NCBI GenBank assembly: GCA_015654675.1
Contig: JAATGM010000021.1
Location: 62,001-126,000, forward strand
Direction: 5' to 3'
Source of the DNA: Planctomycetota bacterium
GTDB taxonomy: Bacteria; Planctomycetota; Phycisphaerae; UBA1845; UTPLA1
Length of the DNA stretch: 64,000 bases
Below are positions 1 through 8,111 of this stretch, piece by piece; within the stretch, counting starts at the first letter, position 1, and every line of letters starts with the position of its first letter. The notes below the pieces were generated by a model, which was not told the origin of the DNA, ran no database searches, and saw only the letters and a program-made list of their open reading frames with translations. A program made the translations under genes and the position numbers.

Positions 1-855
1 TCGAGCGTCGGTCAATGGCTTCAAGCCCACGTCGAAGCCGCGCTCGACCAGATGCGCGCCGCCCTCGCCCTGTTCGATCGCCTCGATAGCTGTCCGCTGG
101 GCACCGGCGCCGGCTTTGGCGTTCCCTTGGACCTCGACCGCCCCTTTACCGCCCAGCTGCTCGGGTTCGCCCGCGTGCAACGAAATCCGATCGACGTGCA
201 AAATTCCCGTGGCCGGATGGAGCTCTATTTCGCGCGGCTCGCCGCCGATGTCGGCGCCTTCCTCGAAAAACTCGCCAGCGACTTGCTGCTCTTCTCAACC
301 GCCGAGTTCGGCTTCTTCTCGCTGCCCGCCGCACTGACGACCGGCTCATCCATCATGCCGCAAAAGCGCAATCCGGATGTGCTCGAACTGATGCGCGGCA
401 GGTCAGCCCGCCTCCGCGCCCGCGCCATCGAGCTGGAATTGATCATCGCCAAGCTGCCCTCCAGCTATCACCGCGACCTCCAACTCACCAAGGAACCCGC
501 CTTCCGCGCCGCCGATGAACTCGACGAGCTGCTTCGTGTAGCCGAGCGCGTGGTCGCAACGTTTGAAATCCACCCGGACCGGCTCGCCGCCGCGATGCGG
601 CCCGAGCTGTTCGCAACCGAGGCCGCCCTCCAGATGTCCAAGTCCGGCACTCCCTTCCGCGAGGCCTATCGCCGCATTGCCGACGACCTGGCCGCCGGTC
701 GATTCAAACGCCCGTCCACCACAGCCGGCGCTTCTCAGCCGCAGTTGCTCTTTCCCGCCGCCTGCGACGAGATTCGTGCAGAACTGGAAACCCTGACCAA
801 TCGGTGCCGTCAGCTCTCATCCAAACAGGATCACGCCGAAAAACTGCTTCGTTGA
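1..855 (+). CDS. argH: Argininosuccinate lyase, 3' part (5' end outside window)
   Basis: This is the C-terminal 284 residues of argininosuccinate lyase, which splits argininosuccinate into arginine and fumarate in the last step of arginine synthesis. The reading frame is open from base 1, so the start lies upstream of the window. The fumarase/aspartase superfamily signature GSSIMPQKRNPD is present around bases 340-378, the flexible catalytic loop region of the family. The preceding PLGTGAGFGVPLDLDR segment and the downstream YHRDLQLTKEP segment also match ArgH rather than fumarase or adenylosuccinate lyase. The protein ends about 50 residues after the last recognisable helix block, a normal ArgH length. 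No other arginine gene follows in the window. Confidence 0.93.
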   Translation, partial: SSVGQWLQAHVEAALDQMRAALALFDRLDSCPLGTGAGFGVPLDLDRPFTAQLLGFARVQRNPIDVQNSRGRMELYFARLAADVGAFLEKLASDLLLFSTAEFGFFSLPAALTTGSSIMPQKRNPDVLELMRGRSARLRARAIELELIIAKLPSSYHRDLQLTKEPAFRAADELDELLRVAERVVATFEIHPDRLAAAMRPELFATEAALQMSKSGTPFREAYRRIADDLAAGRFKRPSTTAGASQPQLLFPAACDEIRAELETLTNRCRQLSSKQDHAEKLLR

Positions 856-941
856 CCATTCGCAACACATTGCCATGAAGCAACTTAAAGAAAATCCCGG
901 CCCGTTGTAAGGTTTGCCCGGCGATTGGGTCTATAGGGGTG

Positions 942-1046
942 GTGGATGAGGCCGCAATGCGGGAGACGGGCCGAATCCACTCGGGAGCAAATAACGGAAC
1001 GGGCGCGGATGACCAAGAGGCGGGTCATCCGCGTCTTACCGTTTTT
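942..1046 (+). ncRNA. Candidate structured RNA or leader with terminal hairpin
   Basis: The 288-base gap between argH and the TPR gene holds two strong inverted repeats. The first is an interrupted stem. GTGGAT (942-947) pairs with ATCCAC (975-980), and GGCC (950-953) pairs with GGCC (969-972). GA (948-949) faces GA (973-974) between the helices, which on this strand would form tandem sheared G-A pairs. The second is a perfect 11-bp stem, CGCGGATGACC (1004-1014) with GGTCATCCGCG (1023-1033) and an 8-base loop. A run of five T follows at 1042-1046. The orientation is chosen from the G-A pairs and the T-run. It matches no riboswitch class I can recall. It could be a small RNA with a terminator, or a leader of the following gene. 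Confidence 0.35.
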
Positions 1047-1143
1047 ACGCACCAACACGTTCCATCGCCAGGTTGCATTCACTCACCAATTCCGCGAAAA
1101 CCCTTCACTTCAATCCTCGCAATAGGTTTTGGAAGGATCTCGC

Positions 1144-1449
1144 GTGCCCAGTCTCGAACAACTCGACAAGCTGCTCTCGAAAGAGCCCGATGACGTGTTC
1201 CTGAATTTCGCAAAGGCCATGGAGCTGGCCAAAGGTCAGCGCTTCGCCGAGGCCTTCGCCCAGTTCGATCGCGTTATCGCGCTCGATGCAGACTACGCCC
1301 CGGCCTTCTTCCAGAAAGGCCGCACGCTGCTGCAATCGGGCGACACCGAGACCGCCAAGTCGACGCTTCGTCTAGGGATTGATCGCGCCCGCGCAACCGG
1401 CGACTCCCACGCCGCCGGAGAAATGACTGAACTGCTCGATTCGCTCTAA
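1144..1449 (+). CDS. Small TPR-repeat protein
   Basis: This is a 101-residue, probably cytoplasmic protein of about two and a half tetratricopeptide units. The blocks around residues 15-35 and 45-65 (LDADYAPAFFQKGRTLLQSG) show the Ala/Gly/Tyr spacing of TPR helices. I chose the GTG at 1144 because GGAAGG lies 7 bases upstream; an in-frame TTG at 1129 would add five residues but would consume that site. Proteins of this size with a lone TPR module usually act as protein-binding adaptors. The partner is not evident from the neighbours, which are argH upstream and a convergent methyltransferase downstream. Specific function is unknown. Confidence 0.8.
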   Translation: MPSLEQLDKLLSKEPDDVFLNFAKAMELAKGQRFAEAFAQFDRVIALDADYAPAFFQKGRTLLQSGDTETAKSTLRLGIDRARATGDSHAAGEMTELLDSL

Positions 1450-1462
1450 CCCGCCCGCGAGC

Positions 1463-2275
1463 TCAAACCAACGGCTTCGTCAGCCGGAAGAGATCGTACG
1501 ACATCCAACCCCGTCGCAGCAGCCGCTCCATCAACACCAGATAGAGCAGCCGACCCCGATAACCTGGGATCTTGCCCATGCCGTCGCGAAAGAGTGGCGC
1601 CAGACCCTCGTCCAGCGAGCATGCCGCCTCGCGCGACACGTCTTCATGCACCACCAGCTTCAGCCCCGTCTCCGCAAAACACTTGAGATAGTCACGCGCC
1701 GACCAGAGTTTCGCGTGCGTGCTGAATTGCGTGTCAATCAAATTGACCAGCCGCGCCAATGTAAACAGCACTTTGTGCGTCGTCGTGATGTCGCCGAGGC
1801 AGAGCATCCCGCCCGGCCGAAGCACCCGTCGACACTCGCGAATAAACGCCCGCTTGTCGGAATAGTGCAGCGCCGACTCGAGATTGAATATTACGTCGAC
1901 CGAATTGTCCGCCAGCGGAAGGTAGTGCGCATCGCCCTGAACGAAGCTCGGCCGCACCGGCTTTCCTGCCCAGCGCGACTCGGCCTCGCGAACGCTCGAC
2001 GGGCAGTATTCCACGCCCACCAAGAGCCCGGGCTGATATCGCTCGAAGATCCAGCTCGATGGCCCGCCGATGCCGCAGCCCACGTCCACGACACGCGCGC
2101 GCTTGTCGATGGGCGCGTCGCCCAATAATCGCCAGACAAGATCCTGCTGATGCTGGTCAAACGTCCCCTGCCCCGGGCGAGCCGAATAACCCGCATTATA
2201 GCCGATAAGGCCGAGCGCCTGCGTCAGTCGCAGATTGGGCTCGTAAAAGACGTCGAGACTTTTTTGGCTGGCCAA
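1463..2275 (-). CDS. SAM-dependent class I methyltransferase
   Basis: This is a 270-residue cytosolic methyltransferase of the UbiE/Methyltransf_11 type. Motif I, VVDVGCGIGG, is at about residues 62-71 and would bind the methionyl part of SAM. An acidic residue follows in VGVEYC. QGDAHYLPLADNSVD is the adenine-binding and post-II region, and RRVLRPGGML is the motif III region. The N-terminal segment around FYEPNLRLTQALGLIGYNAGYS resembles small-molecule O- or C-methyltransferases acting on sterol, polyketide or quinone-like substrates. The substrate cannot be told from sequence. It is a single gene, convergent with the TPR gene and separated from ybeY by 58 bases. Confidence 0.85.
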   Translation of the reverse strand: MASQKSLDVFYEPNLRLTQALGLIGYNAGYSARPGQGTFDQHQQDLVWRLLGDAPIDKRARVVDVGCGIGGPSSWIFERYQPGLLVGVEYCPSSVREAESRWAGKPVRPSFVQGDAHYLPLADNSVDVIFNLESALHYSDKRAFIRECRRVLRPGGMLCLGDITTTHKVLFTLARLVNLIDTQFSTHAKLWSARDYLKCFAETGLKLVVHEDVSREAACSLDEGLAPLFRDGMGKIPGYRGRLLYLVLMERLLRRGWMSYDLFRLTKPLV

Positions 2276-2332
2276 AGGTGATGGTTCCGAAGTCAGGCGG
2301 ATTGTAAGAGGGCTAGTTGTTCTCAGGCAAAT

Positions 2333-2821
2333 TCAAGCCGAAGCGAACACCGCGCCCAGGCCCAGTTCGCCCAATAGCTCGTCCTCGCGCCGGTGCATGC
2401 GTTTGAAGTCGCCCGGCCGACGATCGTCATGGCCGGCCAGGTGCAGCGATCCATGAACAACATACAACGCCAGCTCCGAGTCGATCGGAATGCCGCGCCG
2501 CCGGGCTTCGCGGCGTGCCGTTTCGTCGCAGACAATCAGGATGCCTTCTATTCGCGCGGGGTCGTCGCTCAGGTCGAATGAAAGCACGTCGGTGGACGCC
2601 GATGAGTCCTTCCATCGTCGATGCGCGATCCGCATGGCCCGATCGTCCACGACAGCAATCTCCATGCTGGCCCGAAGCTTCCCTTCGCTGACGAGCGTGT
2701 GCCGCGCGGCTCGGCGCAGCAATGTGGCGGTTCGATCACCGCATCCGCTGACGCTGATGCGAATGTTCGTCCGTGTAGCAACCCGGCGTGAGGCGCGTCG
2801 CCGTCGGGGTGCGGACTTCAT
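2333..2821 (-). CDS. ybeY: Endoribonuclease YbeY (16S rRNA 3'-end maturation)
   Basis: This 162-residue protein carries the YbeY zinc motif HGSLHLAGHD near residues 123-132; its three histidines coordinate the metal. The preceding STDVLSFDLSDD matches the family's TDVLSFP segment. YbeY is a metal-dependent endoribonuclease used in 16S rRNA 3'-end processing and 70S quality control. I took the ATG at 2821 because it overlaps the stop of pgpH as ATGA, giving translational coupling. The upstream in-frame extension would lie inside pgpH. The basic N-terminus (KSAPRRRRASRR) is unusual. The PgpH-YbeY order is conserved in many bacteria, often with phoH, which is absent here. Confidence 0.93.
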   Translation of the reverse strand: MKSAPRRRRASRRVATRTNIRISVSGCGDRTATLLRRAARHTLVSEGKLRASMEIAVVDDRAMRIAHRRWKDSSASTDVLSFDLSDDPARIEGILIVCDETARREARRRGIPIDSELALYVVHGSLHLAGHDDRRPGDFKRMHRREDELLGELGLGAVFASA

Positions 2822-5142
2822 GCCGTACGGGTGGCGGCCAGGGGCTGCGATTGCGGCTGAGGAGTCTTCGGATATGCGATACGGCCGTGATAGATCGAAC
2901 ACAGACTCTTGATCAGACTCTGTTCCACTCTGGCCAGATCCTTCAAGGAGATGTCGCAGTCATCAAGCTGGCCATCCATGAGCCGCTCCATGACGATCTC
3001 ATGCACAACCGCCTCAATCCGACTGGGGTTCGGCTCGGGCAGCGAACGAACCGCTCCCTCCACCCCGTCGCAAAGCATGAGAATGGCCGCTTCCTTGGTA
3101 TGCGGCCGGGGACCGGGGTAGCGGAACTCGGACTCGTCGGGCGGGCGGTCGTCGCGGAATCGGCCGCGGGCCGCGTCGTACTGCGCCGCCATCGCATGGA
3201 AATAGCGCACCAGCGTCGTGCCATGATGCTCCGCGATGAACTGATGCAGGATCTTGGGAAGGTGATATTCCTCGGCCAGCGCGAGCCCGTCCTTGATGTG
3301 ACCGAGAATGACCAACAGACTCATGCGCGGTGCCAGCCGGCTATGGGCTGAAGTCTGACCCGGCTGGTTCTCGACGAAGTACTCCGGCTTGCACATCTTC
3401 CCGATATCGTGGTAATAGGCACCCACCCGGACCAGAAGCCCATTTGCCCCGATTTCGTCAGCGGCCGCCTCGGCCATGCTGCCCAGCAAGTGGCTGTGCT
3501 GCCAGGTTCCCGGGGCTTTCTGAATCAGTTGCTTCAATAGTGGCGTGCTCGTATCCGCCCATTCCAGCAGCGTCATCGACGTCGCCAGCCGGAAAATCTT
3601 CTCAATCACCGGCAGAAGGACCAGCACCACGCAGCAAGCCAGGAACGCTGCGCCCGCCGCGACGCCCGCCTGTCCGGCCACGAATCCCGGGGCCTGCTGC
3701 TGTGACAGACCCACCAGTGCCGCCATGACCCCCGCCGCCGCACCCGTCCACGCCCCGACATAAATGAGCCGCATGCGTGAGCGAATGTCTCCCAGCGTGA
3801 AGCTCACCGTCGTCGCGACCGCCATCATGACCAGGAACAACTCGAATGAGGCGTTCAGCGTGAGCGCGATCAATGTGGCCAATGCGGCCGAAACGCCGAA
3901 TGCGAACCGGTGCGAATAGACAATCGTCAAAATGGCCGCCGCCGTTGTCATCGGCGCGAGCGTCCAAAGCTCAGACCAGCTTCCGGCTACCAGCAATCGA
4001 GAGGCCAGCATCATCGAGAGCAGTAACGTCGCCAGCGAGAGGCAATGCACCGGCTGGGCCACCAGTCGCGGCTGATAGCGTTGGGTGTATAGCGACAGCC
4101 CGAGGATGATCAGGATGACAAGGCCGGACTGGCCCAGTCGCTTGTAAAGCCAAGGCCGATAGAGCTCGACCGAGGATTGTCGGACTTCCAGATACCGGGA
4201 ATGCTCGCGGCTCACCAGAACCAGCAACTCCGGCGTCAGCGTCGAGCCCGCCGGCACCAGCACGGCCCCGCGCTTGTAGTGGTCATAGACCGGCGGAATC
4301 CCCTTTGCGGATTCGAGGGCGGCCTGGGTCGCGCCGTTGTCAAAGACGTAAACCGGTTCGTAGCGATCTTTCGCCGGATCGACCCGGATCGCCTGAACCA
4401 CGATCTGCGTCACCGCCTCGCGAAGCGAGTTGGGAAACCCCTCGGCCAGCTCCTTCGCCAAACGCACGACATGCTGCTCGTTCGACGCATAGCTGAGCCG
4501 CTGCTTCGATACGCGGACGTCCTGCCCTTCGGCATTGACGAGAATGGCGTCCTCGGCCGTCTCGCGTTGCGAGTCGCGCTCCGCGGCCGTCGGTCGCTGG
4601 ACGAGCCGTTCCCCCGAAAGCCCGTTCATGAGCCCGTTGACCCATCGGTCGTATTTTGCGGCCCCCTCAGAATCGCTGAGCTTACGTACGGCGTCGTAGC
4701 CCGCCTGGCTCAGCTTCCAGCGACCCTTGGAGGACTCATTGAATTTCTCATAGCTCTCGGCCGCTCGGACGTCGGTCTGCAGGGCCCGAAGATCGCCCGT
4801 CACCCGTTCGATCAGTGGCTTGTTGAATCGGAAGTAGTTCGGAGTGGCCCGCTGAGCGGCTTCCAGCGTCTGCGTGGTCTTGGTTTCGTTGAGCCGGTCG
4901 AAGTCGATCCGGGCCACGATCGGCGTATCAACGGTCTGATCGGGGACCCAGGGGAGGCGTTCCTCGCCGGAAAGCACGATGCAAAGGGCCGACCCGCAGA
5001 AAACCAGGGCGATCAGCAGCGGCAGCGTGGCACCCGAGACCCGGAGGTGCTCTAGCCACTTGCGGGGGCCGCCGACATCCAGTCGCCTGAGGTCCCCACG
5101 CCGCGTTAATCGTGATTTAGAGAATGGATTTGTAAACGGCAT
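2818..5142 (-). CDS. 7TM-HD family cyclic-di-AMP phosphodiesterase (PgpH-like)
   Basis: This is a 774-residue membrane protein with the PgpH architecture. There is an N-terminal helix at about residues 38-58, then an extracytoplasmic 7TMR-HDED-type region to about 335. A block of hydrophobic helices spans about 340-530, and a cytoplasmic HD phosphohydrolase domain spans about 540-740. The metal ligands are visible as WQHSHL and, near residue 576, YYHDIGKM, with further histidines in FIAEHHGTT. Characterised PgpH proteins degrade cyclic-di-AMP to pApA, and I infer the same here. I see no diadenylate cyclase gene in the window, so the substrate is unconfirmed. It is the first gene of a pgpH-ybeY operon. 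Confidence 0.88.
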   Translation of the reverse strand: MPFTNPFSKSRLTRRGDLRRLDVGGPRKWLEHLRVSGATLPLLIALVFCGSALCIVLSGEERLPWVPDQTVDTPIVARIDFDRLNETKTTQTLEAAQRATPNYFRFNKPLIERVTGDLRALQTDVRAAESYEKFNESSKGRWKLSQAGYDAVRKLSDSEGAAKYDRWVNGLMNGLSGERLVQRPTAAERDSQRETAEDAILVNAEGQDVRVSKQRLSYASNEQHVVRLAKELAEGFPNSLREAVTQIVVQAIRVDPAKDRYEPVYVFDNGATQAALESAKGIPPVYDHYKRGAVLVPAGSTLTPELLVLVSREHSRYLEVRQSSVELYRPWLYKRLGQSGLVILIILGLSLYTQRYQPRLVAQPVHCLSLATLLLSMMLASRLLVAGSWSELWTLAPMTTAAAILTIVYSHRFAFGVSAALATLIALTLNASFELFLVMMAVATTVSFTLGDIRSRMRLIYVGAWTGAAAGVMAALVGLSQQQAPGFVAGQAGVAAGAAFLACCVVLVLLPVIEKIFRLATSMTLLEWADTSTPLLKQLIQKAPGTWQHSHLLGSMAEAAADEIGANGLLVRVGAYYHDIGKMCKPEYFVENQPGQTSAHSRLAPRMSLLVILGHIKDGLALAEEYHLPKILHQFIAEHHGTTLVRYFHAMAAQYDAARGRFRDDRPPDESEFRYPGPRPHTKEAAILMLCDGVEGAVRSLPEPNPSRIEAVVHEIVMERLMDGQLDDCDISLKDLARVEQSLIKSLCSIYHGRIAYPKTPQPQSQPLAATRTA

Positions 5143-5198
5143 GCAGTAAGTGACTCGCCGCCGATCCGCCTCTTCGGGCCGGAACGACGCATGTGTGG

Positions 5199-5225
5199 AT
5201 TATACGAGCGGTCCACCATCGACAA
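5199..5225 (-). promoter_or_regulatory. Possible sigma70-type promoter for pgpH-ybeY
   Basis: On the minus strand a perfect TATAAT (plus bases 5199-5204) is preceded by TTGTCG (5220-5225) with a 15-base spacer, shorter than the usual 17. The -10 element lies about 57 bases upstream of the pgpH start at 5142. The perfect -10 box in GC-rich DNA is the main support. Confidence 0.4.
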
Positions 5226-5349
5226 TAGAACTATCGATCCGCGCCGGGATCGGTTGAACATCGCGTCGCAATTGGCGCGCGGAAACGATCGGCCGGAATC
5301 GCGAAATAGGCGTAATAATCTTTAAATACTAGAGTTATGGAATTGACGC

Positions 5350-5883
5350 TTATGCGGATTGTACCGATCGTGCGGTCGATGGAGCCGGCGTCGAATTATC
5401 GGACTTCGTTGGAAATCCGTCGGGGTAGTGTTTCACCAGACGAGCATACGTCTTGGGCCGATGCAATTTCACAAACTCCCGCAGATCGTCAGGCGACTTG
5501 AAGAGGTACTTGTCCGGATCGCCCGGGGCGTAAGTGGTGCATTCCTCGACCGAATACTCCCGGCAGAGATGCGGGCGCCGGCGATAGACCCCACATCGAT
5601 GTTCGCTCAGAGCCGAGCAGGGCGTGTTCACCTGCACAAACCAGTCGTTCTCGTCATCGACAAAGATCCAGATGTTCTGGTGCAGCAGATACCAGAAGAG
5701 TTCGTCGAAATCGCTCTTGCTGCGCGGGCGGGAGATTGGGATCGCAATGTACTCGCAACAGTCGCTACATCCGCGGCACGGATTCGGGTCGTTGGGGTCC
5801 AGCGTGCGCTTCTCAAGCACCGGCAAGCTCTGTGTGAGACGATCGACGAGCATGGAAACGGACATGTGAGCTTCTAATCCCAT
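5350..5883 (-). CDS. YkgJ-type CxxCxxCC cysteine-cluster protein
   Basis: This 177-residue protein begins its conserved part with CRGCSDCCEYIAIPIS at about residues 36-51. That is the YkgJ/UPF0153 motif (CxxCxxCC), thought to bind zinc or an iron-sulfur cluster. Two more cysteines follow in CSALSEHRCGVYRRRPHLC. The RPHLCREYSVEECTTY block is typical of the family. Biochemical function is unknown for most members. Residue 7 is a second possible start (MSVSML); neither has a clear ribosome site. The gene stands alone, divergent from the SAM hydrolase gene across 136 bases. Confidence 0.82.
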   Translation of the reverse strand: MGLEAHMSVSMLVDRLTQSLPVLEKRTLDPNDPNPCRGCSDCCEYIAIPISRPRSKSDFDELFWYLLHQNIWIFVDDENDWFVQVNTPCSALSEHRCGVYRRRPHLCREYSVEECTTYAPGDPDKYLFKSPDDLREFVKLHRPKTYARLVKHYPDGFPTKSDNSTPAPSTARSVQSA

Positions 5884-5973
5884 CCGAATGACTGGCGGCG
5901 GCGACGGCCGAACTCGACGCTGGAACTTTACGGTGCGATCGGCCCCGCGGCAACGCGGCCGACCAAGGCCCTA

Positions 5974-5982
5974 TGGTATGAT
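5974..5982 (+). promoter_or_regulatory. Extended -10 promoter element, SAM hydrolase gene
   Basis: TGGTATGAT is an extended -10 (TGnTATGAT) 38 bases upstream of the ATG at 6020, in the divergent gap. I see no good -35, as is usual for extended -10 promoters. Confidence 0.35.
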
Positions 5983-6019
5983 CCGCCCCATCAACGAGCC
6001 CGCGAGGCGGTGTGAATCC

Positions 6020-6805
6020 ATGGCGATCGTCACGCTTACGACCGATTTTGGCGTTTCCGACCATTACGTCGCCTGCATGAAGGGCGTCATCCTGCAGGCC
6101 GCGCCGGCCACCTACCTGATCGATGTCACCCACCAGATTGAGCGGCACGACGTCGTCCATGCCGCCGTCGTGCTGCGGCAGGTCTTTGAGTACTACCCGC
6201 GCGGCACGATACACGTCGTCGTGGTTGACCCCGGCGTCGGCACGACCCGCCGCCTGCTGGCCCTGCAATATTCCGGACAAACCATTCTCTCGCCTGACAA
6301 CGGAATCGTGAGTCTGGTGCATCGCGACATGCAACTCATGGAGATTCGCGGCGTCGAAAACCAGGAATTGTTTCGTCGGCACGTCAGCAGCACATTTCAC
6401 GGCCGTGACGTCCTGGCCCCCGTCGCCGGTTTCCTCGCTTCGGGCGGGGCGATCTCGTCCGTCGGACCGCCCGTGGCACAACTGGAGATTCTGAACCTGC
6501 CCAAGCCCGTGATGCTCTCGGATGGCGGCATTGAAGGGCAGATTCTCTACAAAGACACGTTCGGTAATCTGATTTCCAACATCGGACGCGACGATTTGAA
6601 GAATTGCCTGCTCCGCCGGCCACAGGCCGAGGTCTATGCCGGGGCACTGCGGATTGGACCCGTCCGGCGTACCTATGCCGACGTCGGACCGGGCGAAATT
6701 CTCGCACTCATCTCAAGCTCCGGATCGCTCGAAATCGCAATGAATCAGGACAGCGCGGCCGTGCGGTTACGGGTCGGACCCGGCTCCGCCGTCATCGTCC
6801 GCTGA
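6020..6805 (+). CDS. SAM hydrolase (SAM hydroxide adenosyltransferase, DUF62 family)
   Basis: This 261-residue cytosolic enzyme belongs to the DUF62/fluorinase-related family that hydrolyses S-adenosylmethionine to adenosine and methionine. The N-terminal TLTTDFGVSDHYVACMKGV holds the Asp used for SAM ribose binding. VVVDPGVGTTRR and LSPDNGIVS are the other family blocks, and FHGRDVLAPVAG follows. I chose the ATG at 6020 because MAIVTLTTDFG is the canonical family start; the open frame reaches 5888, but the extra residues look non-conserved. It likely adjusts SAM pools or removes (R)-SAM. It is monocistronic; the next gene starts 99 bases later. Confidence 0.92.
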   Translation: MAIVTLTTDFGVSDHYVACMKGVILQAAPATYLIDVTHQIERHDVVHAAVVLRQVFEYYPRGTIHVVVVDPGVGTTRRLLALQYSGQTILSPDNGIVSLVHRDMQLMEIRGVENQELFRRHVSSTFHGRDVLAPVAGFLASGGAISSVGPPVAQLEILNLPKPVMLSDGGIEGQILYKDTFGNLISNIGRDDLKNCLLRRPQAEVYAGALRIGPVRRTYADVGPGEILALISSSGSLEIAMNQDSAAVRLRVGPGSAVIVR

Positions 6806-6904
6806 CTAGCTGGACGTGGCACGTCTCGCCCGATCCATCTATTATTCCATACGGGCGAAAGGCCCATCTCGGCGAGCCGGACGTTTTCAAAAGAGCATGG
6901 ATTC

Positions 6905-8107
6905 ATGAAGGGCTTTCTCATACTAATTGCGCTGGTCGGGGCCGGCGTGGGCGGCTGGTATGGCTACGGGGCGCTGACTAAGGGTCCCGACGCCGAGGAT
7001 TTCGTCCTGGCTCCGGTCGACCGGGGTGAAATCGTCGCGACCATTGCGGCCACCGGGACGGTCGAACCGACTACCAAAGTTTTGGTCGGCTCGCAGGTCA
7101 GCGGGACCGTCATGAAGTGGTACATGGACTTCAACGCCCCCGTGAAGGTGGGCGACCTGCTGTTGGAGCTCGACCCGGAGCGCTACAAGACCGAGGTCAT
7201 GCGCGGCAGGGCGGCCATCAAGACCGCCGAAGCCCGCATCGAGGAAGCCCGGGTTCGCGGGAAGGACGCACGCCGCGAAGAAATGCGACTCGGCGAATTG
7301 CGAAAGCGGAACGCCGCCAGCGACAACGAATACAAGATCGCCCAGGCCACGGCCGATGCGGCCGATGCGACCCTGCACGCCGCCGAAGCGACGCTGGATT
7401 CTGTGAAGGCCGAACTCAACTCATCTGAAGTCGACCTGGGCCGGACGCGAATCATCTGCCCGATCGACGGCGTCGTGGTCTCGCGCGACATCGATGCCGG
7501 CCAGACCGTCGCTGCATCATTCCAGGCGCCGACGCTCTATACCATCGCATCCGATCTGCGAAAAATGGAAGTGCAGGCCAACGTCGCCGAATCCGACATC
7601 GGAAAGATTCACGATGGCATGGAAGCGCGATTCCGCGTCGATGCATTCCCGGAACGCCGCTTTGACGGACGGGTCTCACAGGTCCGTTACAATCCGACCA
7701 TCGTCGACAACATCGTGACTTACGTGACCATCATCGATGTCGAAAACCCCGACCTGCTACTCCGCCCCGGCATGACCGCCACCGTGACGTTCGAGGTGGC
7801 CAAAGTCGCCAACGCCTTGCGTGTGCCGAACGCAGCTTTGCGCTTCACCCCCGAAGCCCCACGAGCATCCAACGACACCCGCGCGCCCGGCCCCAGCCAG
7901 GGCAGCGACCACAAGCCCAAGATCTATCGCCTGGCCGATGGAAAGCCCATGCCTGTCTCAGTCGAAATTGGCCTGACAGACGGCAGCTTCACCGAAGTCC
8001 TCGGCAGCGCGGTTGCCGATGGTGAAAAGATCATCGTCGAACGGCGCTGGGGCGTCGGCGGCGCGGCCGGCGGTTCGCGCGGTCCGCGAATGCCGCGGGC
8101 CATGTGA
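6905..8107 (+). CDS. Periplasmic adaptor (membrane-fusion) protein, MacA/HlyD family
   Basis: This 400-residue protein has an N-terminal membrane anchor (FLILIALVGAGVGGWYGYGA). It then has the barrel-sandwich (lipoyl-like) half-motif TVEPTTKVLVGSQVSGTV, a long alpha-helical hairpin at about residues 95-175, and the second half-motif with CPIDGVVVSRDIDAGQTV. A beta-barrel and MP-type end follow. The family links an inner-membrane ABC permease to an outer-membrane channel in tripartite efflux. The next gene, 4 bases on, is a MacB-type ATPase, but no permease follows. The C-terminus is Gly/Arg-rich (GGAAGGSRGPRMP). The transported substrate is unknown. Confidence 0.88.
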   Translation: MKGFLILIALVGAGVGGWYGYGALTKGPDAEDFVLAPVDRGEIVATIAATGTVEPTTKVLVGSQVSGTVMKWYMDFNAPVKVGDLLLELDPERYKTEVMRGRAAIKTAEARIEEARVRGKDARREEMRLGELRKRNAASDNEYKIAQATADAADATLHAAEATLDSVKAELNSSEVDLGRTRIICPIDGVVVSRDIDAGQTVAASFQAPTLYTIASDLRKMEVQANVAESDIGKIHDGMEARFRVDAFPERRFDGRVSQVRYNPTIVDNIVTYVTIIDVENPDLLLRPGMTATVTFEVAKVANALRVPNAALRFTPEAPRASNDTRAPGPSQGSDHKPKIYRLADGKPMPVSVEIGLTDGSFTEVLGSAVADGEKIIVERRWGVGGAAGGSRGPRMPRAM

Positions 8108-8111
8108 CGCC

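Noticed and set aside
4177-5055. A 292-codon open frame antisense to pgpH
   Set aside because: No motif, and pgpH is well supported by its HD residues and membrane layout.
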